The translations under genes were made by a program, and so were the position numbers. 22,028 nucleotides of DNA from Nitrospirota bacterium. GTDB lineage: Bacteria > Nitrospirota_A > Leptospirillia > Leptospirillales > Leptospirillaceae. Below are positions 16,890-22,028 of this stretch, in pieces. The notes beneath the pieces were generated by a model. It saw only the letters and a list, made by a program, of their open reading frames with translations. It ran no database searches and was not told where the DNA came from. Each line of letters opens with the position of its first letter. Positions within the stretch are counted from its first letter, which is position 1. The stretch covers positions 1 through 22,028 of the forward strand of contig JAKCCY010000038.1 of NCBI GenBank assembly GCA_021838765.1, in the 5' to 3' direction.

Positions 16890-18116
16890 TCAGGCACCTC
16901 CCATGAAGGAGTTGACAATGCCAAAGATCGGCCCATAGAGCGCCGCAAATGCCAGCAGAACCATCACCGACATTGCGACCACCATGATCGGACTCACGAC
17001 CGCCTTCACCGCCTCGAGCTTTTTCGCCACAAGCTCTTCATAAACGCTTTCCATCTTGATCAGCTCATCATGGAGATTTCCGGAATCCGCGGCGATTCCG
17101 ATCCAGTCGGAAAAACCGCCGGAAAAAAGATCCGATCCCGAAAGAACCTGAGCCAGGGGAACTCCCTCATCTTCCATTTTTCTCTTCATCTCGAGAACCT
17201 TTTCAGAAAGATCCTTCGAACCAAGCGATCGGGCAATCTCCGCCAAAGCGTCGTTTCTGGTAAATCCCGCCCCGATGAGCATCTCGAAACTGATCACGAA
17301 CTTGTAAGTCAAAAGCACCCTGAAAATTGAATCTATAAATTTTATTTTTCTAATAATTTTTATAACGAACCTTTTTCCGAACCGACTCAATAATACCACA
17401 TAAAGGAAAATCATCAAGAAAAGCGAAAACAGTCCGATCAAGTATTTTATGTTATCGACAAAAAAGGTATCGAGAGCAAAAATGTCCGACACGAACGCCG
17501 AAAGCTGGAGTTTGGGGAGCTGGACCACAAGTGCGTGGAACCTCGGCAGAACATCGAAAAAAAGAACATACCCAAAAAGGACCATGACAACGATATTGAT
17601 GGCAGGCATGATCAGGGCATTTCTGAGATCCTGCCGCATCTTGGCCATTTGTTTGAGACTCTTGGCCGCTTTTTTCAGAACCTGCCCAAGCGTTCCGGTT
17701 TTTTCTCCTGTCTGGATGACCGGCAAAAACTCGCGGGGGAATCCTGCAACGCCAAATGCCCGCGAGAGCGGAATTCCCTGCTCGATCAGAACCAGAACCC
17801 GGTCAATGATTTTCTGGACACCCCGCGCCTCGAGATTCGCCCGGACAAACTTCAGGGATTGTTCGACAGGAAGACCGTTTTCAATAAAAAGGGAGAGACG
17901 GTCACAGATGTCAGAGGCCGTTTTGGTCGAGATTCCTCCGTTGTTTTCCGGAGAAATCCAGAACAGGACGGTCTTCCCCCAATCGGGAAGAAGGGCAGAG
18001 ATCTTCCCGTAGGGGAAGTTTCCCCTGATTTCAGAAATCGCCTCTTCAATATCCCTGGCCTTGATCGATCCGCTTGAAAGCTTTTCGTTGACGATCACTT
18101 CGTAGTTGTAGATCAC
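16890..18116 (-). CDS. pilR: Type IVb pilus inner-membrane platform protein (GspF/PilC/PilR family)
   Basis: 408 residues from GTG 18116, with GGAG 8 bases upstream, directly after the ATPase stop. Two GspF-type helical domains: one around 65-165 (RLSLFIENGLPVEQSL, FLPVIQTGEKTGTL) and one around 270-370 (FEMLIGAGFTRNDAL, DWIGIAADSGNL). Membrane helices lie at about 168-190, 222-243 and 372-397, the usual three. The protein anchors the assembly ATPase at the inner membrane and moves pilin into the fibre. It sits between the ATPase and the PilV-like gene, as R64 pilR follows pilQ. A short AT-rich, Lys/Ile-rich stretch (17320-17470) covers the second helix and the loop after it. The symbol follows R64 usage, not the unrelated two-component PilR. 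Confidence 0.92.
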   Translation of the reverse strand: MIYNYEVIVNEKLSSGSIKARDIEEAISEIRGNFPYGKISALLPDWGKTVLFWISPENNGGISTKTASDICDRLSLFIENGLPVEQSLKFVRANLEARGVQKIIDRVLVLIEQGIPLSRAFGVAGFPREFLPVIQTGEKTGTLGQVLKKAAKSLKQMAKMRQDLRNALIMPAINIVVMVLFGYVLFFDVLPRFHALVVQLPKLQLSAFVSDIFALDTFFVDNIKYLIGLFSLFLMIFLYVVLLSRFGKRFVIKIIRKIKFIDSIFRVLLTYKFVISFEMLIGAGFTRNDALAEIARSLGSKDLSEKVLEMKRKMEDEGVPLAQVLSGSDLFSGGFSDWIGIAADSGNLHDELIKMESVYEELVAKKLEAVKAVVSPIMVVAMSVMVLLAFAALYGPIFGIVNSFMGGA

Positions 18117-19790
18117 TTAAAGCACTCCGGCGTTTCTGAGGACCTCTCCAAAAGAGGTTTTTCCAGTGGAAGAGTCCCTCAGCGCTTTTTCCGCCAATGA
18201 CATCCACTCCGGATGGAACGACTCATAGGCTCTTTTCAGGACGACAGAGTTGGAGGACTTCTGATCTGCCAGAAATCCCCTGGTTTCCCTGTTCATGAAC
18301 AAGATCTCGGCCAGGGCGTAACGCCCCACGAAACCGCCACCATTGCAGCGGTCACACCCGTAGGGATCATAAACGGTATCGATTCCGGCACGGCCGATAA
18401 GAATTCCGAGATCCCCCACCAGATCTCCGGGAGCAATAGGCCTGGGACGGGCGCACGAGCAAAGTTTTTTCAACAGGCGCTGGTTCATGACCACTTTTGT
18501 CACCGAGAGAATATCGAGGTAGGAAATGCCAAAGTCGAGAAGTCTCTCGAAAATCTCAAAAACCGAGGTCACATGAAGGGTCGTCAGGATCAGATGGCCT
18601 GTCCTTGCCGCCTGGACGCTGACCCTTGCCGATTCGCCATCGCGGATTTCCCCGATCATGATGATATCCGGATCGTGGCGAAGGGAGGATCTCAACGCAT
18701 CGACGTAGTCCCATTTTTCATTTTCGGCATTCCAGACCTGCACCTGGATGCCGAAAGGTCTTCTGTACTCAATCGGGTCTCCGATATCAATCATTTTTCT
18801 GGTGTTCAGATCCATCTCGGAGATGACCGCATGAAGAGAGGTGTTCTTTCCCGAACCGGTTGGCCCCGTGACAAAGACCATTCCGTTTGAAAGGTTCGAG
18901 AGGATCGACTTCATTTGAGAAATCTCGTCTTCCGGGTAACCGAGACTCGAAAGCCGTATCGTGGCCTTTTGCGATCCCAGGATTCTCAGGACAACCGAAA
19001 ACGCATTATGAATGGTTGGAATAAAAGAGGCCCGGATCTGGACATCCCTGTGATCGATCGATACCGTAAAGTGGCCATCATGGCTCTTGTTCGACTGCGG
19101 GTTCAGAACACGGCTTTTGGTGACCAGAGCCATCGTGACGGTTTCATAGACCGCGCGTGGAATAAAGGCAACGGTGGAAAGGTCGCCATTCAGCCGGAAA
19201 AGAACCCTGACCACTTTCTGCTGGGGCTCAAAATGAATATCCGAGGCATTCATCCGGTATGCCCTGTTGACGATGAACTCCATCATCTCCGAAGGCTGCG
19301 CGACAAGAGCCATCACCTCTTTTGAAAACTGGGCGGGATGGATGATGCCCATTCCCATGATTTCGTTCTGTTTCCAGAAGATGGAGCTTTTTTCAAGGAG
19401 CAGGAAGTTCGCCAGACCAAATCGTTCGACGACCCCTTCTCCGATCAACTGTTTTTCAAAATCATGGATCCTGGAAGGGTCCGAGATGACAAAGCGGTTC
19501 TCCGTCAGCGGAATCACCGCCCAGGAGATAAAGAGCTTTTCATATCGGCGAAAAAGACTCTGGTCGAGCTGATCCCCGACCGACTCGAGGGCAATTTTGG
19601 GGATTCCTGTCTGAATGGACAAGGCCTCCAGAATCTTTTCCTCCGAGGTATACCCATTCTCGAGAGCCATCTCGCCCACACGTCGACCGGAGGCCTGCGA
19701 CTCGGTCAGGAGACCTTCCCTGATCGAGGGATCGATCCCTCCGATCTCTTCTAGAATCTCGAGAATGGGTCTTGGAGACCGGATTTGCAT
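18117..19790 (-). CDS. pilQ: Type IVb pilus assembly ATPase (GspE/PilQ-R64 family)
   Basis: 557 residues. The ATG overlaps the secretin stop by one base (TAATG). It has an N-terminal GspE-N-like domain (about 1-140), then the secretion-ATPase core: Walker A GPTGSGKN (309-316), Asp box region IDIGDPIEY (334-342), Walker B DPDIIMIGEIRD (373-384), His box TGHLILTTLH (397-406) and a Zn-binding Cys set (C444, C446, C479, C482). It hydrolyses ATP to drive pilin insertion through the GspF-type platform. Two core residues differ from the family norm: the residue after the Walker A Lys is Asn316 instead of Thr/Ser, and the Asp box has Gly337 where Glu is usual. The symbol follows R64 pilQ, not the secretin called PilQ elsewhere. 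Confidence 0.93.
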   Translation of the reverse strand: MQIRSPRPILEILEEIGGIDPSIREGLLTESQASGRRVGEMALENGYTSEEKILEALSIQTGIPKIALESVGDQLDQSLFRRYEKLFISWAVIPLTENRFVISDPSRIHDFEKQLIGEGVVERFGLANFLLLEKSSIFWKQNEIMGMGIIHPAQFSKEVMALVAQPSEMMEFIVNRAYRMNASDIHFEPQQKVVRVLFRLNGDLSTVAFIPRAVYETVTMALVTKSRVLNPQSNKSHDGHFTVSIDHRDVQIRASFIPTIHNAFSVVLRILGSQKATIRLSSLGYPEDEISQMKSILSNLSNGMVFVTGPTGSGKNTSLHAVISEMDLNTRKMIDIGDPIEYRRPFGIQVQVWNAENEKWDYVDALRSSLRHDPDIIMIGEIRDGESARVSVQAARTGHLILTTLHVTSVFEIFERLLDFGISYLDILSVTKVVMNQRLLKKLCSCARPRPIAPGDLVGDLGILIGRAGIDTVYDPYGCDRCNGGGFVGRYALAEILFMNRETRGFLADQKSSNSVVLKRAYESFHPEWMSLAEKALRDSSTGKTSFGEVLRNAGVL

Positions 19791-21523
19791 TACATCTGCC
19801 CCGCTGTGATATGCGTCGATTCCTTTTGCGGAATGGTTCTCAATGGAGCCTGTTCTGGCTTCAGGTGCAAAAGGGTTCGGGTTGTGGGTTCGGGAACGGC
19901 AAAACCATCGGAGACAATGGGCGTAATGATAAAGACCATCTCGTCGACTGTCCGGACATCGTTATATCCTGAAAACAGGTATTTGAGACCCGGAATGGCT
20001 CCCAAAAACGGGATCGTGTACTCCTGCTTTGAAATGGTGTTTGAGATCAGTCCTCCCATAATGACCGTGTTGTTGGACCGGGTCAGGATATCCGAGGACA
20101 AGGCCCGGGAAGCAATCTCCGGCTCCTGGAAGGTCCCCACCCCCTGAACGGCGATCGAGACAAATTGTGTCAGGGTATTCAGGACCGGAACAACATGGAG
20201 CCTGATGGAATCATGGTCGATCACCGCGGTGATCTCGAGATTCAATCCGACGGTCGCGTAAGAGATCTGGGGAATGACCAGGGAAGAAGAGTTGAGACCA
20301 CCGAAAGCAAACGGCATTTCACTCTGGAGATAAGGAATATTGGTCGTCGCATTGATCGTCGTCGGAAGTCCGGACAACGTCAGGATCCTGGGCTGGCTGA
20401 CCAGGTGAACATGTCCGATCTGGTCAAGCGCCTGCAAAATGGCGGTACTCGTTCCATTCGGACTCGTCACTCCTATTGAATAGGGTGCGAACTGGGAGCC
20501 TGTCGCCGCGAGACCCGCATTCTGGGCTCCGGCTCCAATCGTGGTGAACTGTGCGCCGACCCCCTTCAGAAGAGCGTTCCAGTTCACACCGAAAGAGTTG
20601 TTCTGGTTGAGCTGGATCTCGGCAATCTCCACTTTCAGGTAAACCTGCTTCCGGAGCGCATTCCGGACTCGGTTGAGATAATCCCTGATATCCGAAGTCC
20701 GGTCCACCTGGTCATGGACATAGACATACCCGGACTCGGTATCCACACGGACCACTCCGTGAGGTCCCTTCATTCCGTCCAGGGTCTTTTTGAGCGAATC
20801 CCAGAAAGTGACAAGACCGCTCGACATATTGACGGTAACATTTCCTGAGGTCTGGGTCCCCTGATTGGCACCCATGCCACCACCCATCCCTCCCGTCATA
20901 CCCCCAAGGCCGCCGCCCATGCCGCCGCCCATTCCTCCTGCCATACCGCCACCCATGCCTCCTGCCATGCCACCGCCCATTCCACCGCCGGAGCTTCCCG
21001 AGCCTCCCCCCGGAGTGGTGGGGTTGGATCCCACAGACCCCATCAGGATGGTCCTGATGTTCGGAACGGGAAGCCTGAAAAGAATGGTTTCATGGCGGGT
21101 GACCCTGATATGGTCCGGCGCTGGAAGAAAGGCGGCTCCCATCGGTTTCAGGATCAGGTCAAGGGCTTGCCTCAGTGTTTTTTTTCGGATGGAAATGAAA
21201 ACATGCTCCGACGGGTTCATGTCCCCCCACACAACCGTGATGCCTTCTGGCATGATCAGCTCGAGCGTGTCGGAGAGCCTTGTTCCCCTGAAATCACCGC
21301 TGACCACCTTGTTCAAATAATCATAGTCCCGAACATGAGCCTCCTTTTGAGGAAGGGGCAGAATCACCTGAGGCAAGGATGGATCGATCTTTCCTGCCTT
21401 TTTGTCATAGACCGGATGCAGATCGGACAAGGTTCCCTTCTTGGCGACCGGTGCGCTTTGACATGCGCCCAGAACCAGCATCAGGGCAAGCATGGGGAAC
21501 AGGAAAGACTGTCTTTTCTTCAT
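19790..21523 (-). CDS. pilN: Type IVb pilus lipoprotein secretin (PilN type)
   Basis: 577 residues with GGGAG 8 bases before ATG; the start overlaps the PilP-like stop (ATGA). A signal with lipobox LGAC gives lipid Cys21, as in R64 PilN and BfpB. N-domains follow (STN-like at about 80-130), then a Gly/Met-rich insert at 172-218, a second N-type domain (about 225-290) and the secretin barrel domain, ending with VIMGGLI and IPFLGAIPGLKYLF, the secretin signature, and MVFIITPIV. It forms the outer-membrane ring through which the pilus exits. The long GGGM-type insert falls between N-domains and is probably a flexible loop. The symbol follows R64; elsewhere PilN is a different protein. Confidence 0.94.
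   Translation of the reverse strand: MKKRQSFLFPMLALMLVLGACQSAPVAKKGTLSDLHPVYDKKAGKIDPSLPQVILPLPQKEAHVRDYDYLNKVVSGDFRGTRLSDTLELIMPEGITVVWGDMNPSEHVFISIRKKTLRQALDLILKPMGAAFLPAPDHIRVTRHETILFRLPVPNIRTILMGSVGSNPTTPGGGSGSSGGGMGGGMAGGMGGGMAGGMGGGMGGGLGGMTGGMGGGMGANQGTQTSGNVTVNMSSGLVTFWDSLKKTLDGMKGPHGVVRVDTESGYVYVHDQVDRTSDIRDYLNRVRNALRKQVYLKVEIAEIQLNQNNSFGVNWNALLKGVGAQFTTIGAGAQNAGLAATGSQFAPYSIGVTSPNGTSTAILQALDQIGHVHLVSQPRILTLSGLPTTINATTNIPYLQSEMPFAFGGLNSSSLVIPQISYATVGLNLEITAVIDHDSIRLHVVPVLNTLTQFVSIAVQGVGTFQEPEIASRALSSDILTRSNNTVIMGGLISNTISKQEYTIPFLGAIPGLKYLFSGYNDVRTVDEMVFIITPIVSDGFAVPEPTTRTLLHLKPEQAPLRTIPQKESTHITAGQM
20870..21010 (-). repeat. Gly/Met (GGGM/AGGM) low-complexity repeat in the secretin
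   Basis: About 47 residues (172-218) consist almost only of Gly with regularly placed Met, Ala and a few other residues, encoded by imperfect 9-12-bp units. The frame is kept throughout. It would produce misleading Pro-rich frames on the other strand. Units of this kind can change copy number by slippage. Confidence 0.85.
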
Positions 21524-22028
21524 TTGATGGCTCCCGTTCCAAAGGGTTTATGGCGGCCCTGCACCTGAGAAACATCCCCGCCGGAAAGGGCAAACGTCTC
21601 TATCCGTCCGGTTTTTGTATTCCGGACCGTAACCGACTTTGCGCCGATGCCGCGAATTTCAAGCGTCCCCAAAACATCCCCGACCGAAACAACCCGATCC
21701 AGCCCCCGAAAAAAGACAACGGCATGATGGCCGGAGACCGCCCGAACGGTCAGACGATCCATGGGAGGGCCGGTTTTTTTTTGAGAAAAATGTCTCATGG
21801 CCGGACCGGAATACCCCATCTTTTTCTGAAGCTCCCATTTTTCCACCTCAAGCTTCTCGGTAAGAATCTCTTTTTTCAGCTTGATCAGATTGTTGTAATA
21901 GGCTTTGTCCTGATCCGACAGTTCAAAGATCGGAGCTGGCACCGACGGAGAAGAGGGAGATCCCTCCGGCGGGAAAGCCGCCGCCACTCCCCTGTCGGAA
22001 ACGATCAGGAGCAAACAGCCAGATCGGA
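21520..22028 (-). CDS. pilP: PilP-like periplasmic/inner-membrane pilus assembly protein, 5' end outside window
   Basis: The frame is open to the right edge; a TTG at 22014 is possible but cuts into the signal sequence (CLLLIVSDRGVAAA), so the true start probably lies beyond 22028. After the signal comes a Pro/Ser-rich linker, an acidic helical stretch, a short coiled coil (LIKLKKEILTEKLEVEKWEL) and a C-terminal beta domain (VVSVGDVLGTLEIRGIGAKSV ...) like the homology region of PilP/GspC proteins that touches the secretin. It overlaps the secretin start by 4 bases. In R64-type systems PilP sits with PilO and the secretin. Assignment is by architecture and context. Confidence 0.7.
   Translation of the reverse strand, partial: RSGCLLLIVSDRGVAAAFPPEGSPSSPSVPAPIFELSDQDKAYYNNLIKLKKEILTEKLEVEKWELQKKMGYSGPAMRHFSQKKTGPPMDRLTVRAVSGHHAVVFFRGLDRVVSVGDVLGTLEIRGIGAKSVTVRNTKTGRIETFALSGGDVSQVQGRHKPFGTGAIK

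Noticed and set aside
20865..21320. Pro/Met-rich plus-strand open frame
   Set aside because: It is the complement of the Gly/Met repeat in the secretin gene.

Overview
The window is a stretch of bacterial chromosome at roughly 50% G+C with frequent TTG and GTG starts. It is consistent with a Gram-negative, diderm bacterium: it carries a lipoprotein secretin, lipoproteins and a type IVb pilus. The combination of a fused NuoE-NuoF protein, a DUF202 protein, an R64-type pilus locus and this composition suggests an acidophilic Nitrospirota such as Leptospirillum. That placement is inference and rests on no marker gene.

Left end, 1-2400: a decayed accessory region ending at a tRNA-Lys(CUU) gene on the minus strand. 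It holds the 3' end of a TnpB gene with its probable right-end/omega-RNA region, fragments of two different aldo/keto reductase genes (one a bare C-terminus, one with a lost catalytic His and a frameshift), a 108-residue coiled-coil protein built from 11-residue repeats, and two related tiny ORFs sharing a C-terminal peptide.

2397-8587: a NuoE-NuoF fusion on the minus strand, divergent from a lipoprotein gene across a nested inverted repeat. After a stretch with only weak small-ORF candidates comes an orphan beta-class DNA methyltransferase, convergent with comEC one base away. comEC lacks the metallo-beta-lactamase domain and probably starts at a CTG overlapping the glmM stop codon.

8584-12848: glmM and a four-helix PF04020 membrane protein, probably co-transcribed with comEC. 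Divergent from these is a methyl-accepting chemotaxis protein behind an A-tract-rich leader, followed by a DUF202 membrane protein.

12882-22028: one tightly packed minus-strand operon for a type IVb (R64/TCP-like) pilus. In transcription order it encodes a PilP-like protein, a lipoprotein secretin (PilN type), the assembly ATPase (PilQ type), the GspF-family platform protein (PilR type), a PilV-like pilin fused to a repeat domain resembling a tail fibre, a Ser-rich secreted protein, a pilin-like single-helix protein and a large poly-Gly lipoprotein. Stop/start overlaps or a few bases separate most of these genes. The first five parts resemble known R64 components. The last four genes (PilV-like protein to lipoprotein) are the least familiar and the best candidate for an undescribed surface-adhesion module. 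No prepilin peptidase, major pilin with a canonical leader, shufflon recombinase or PilM/PilO is inside the window; the operon enters from beyond the right edge.
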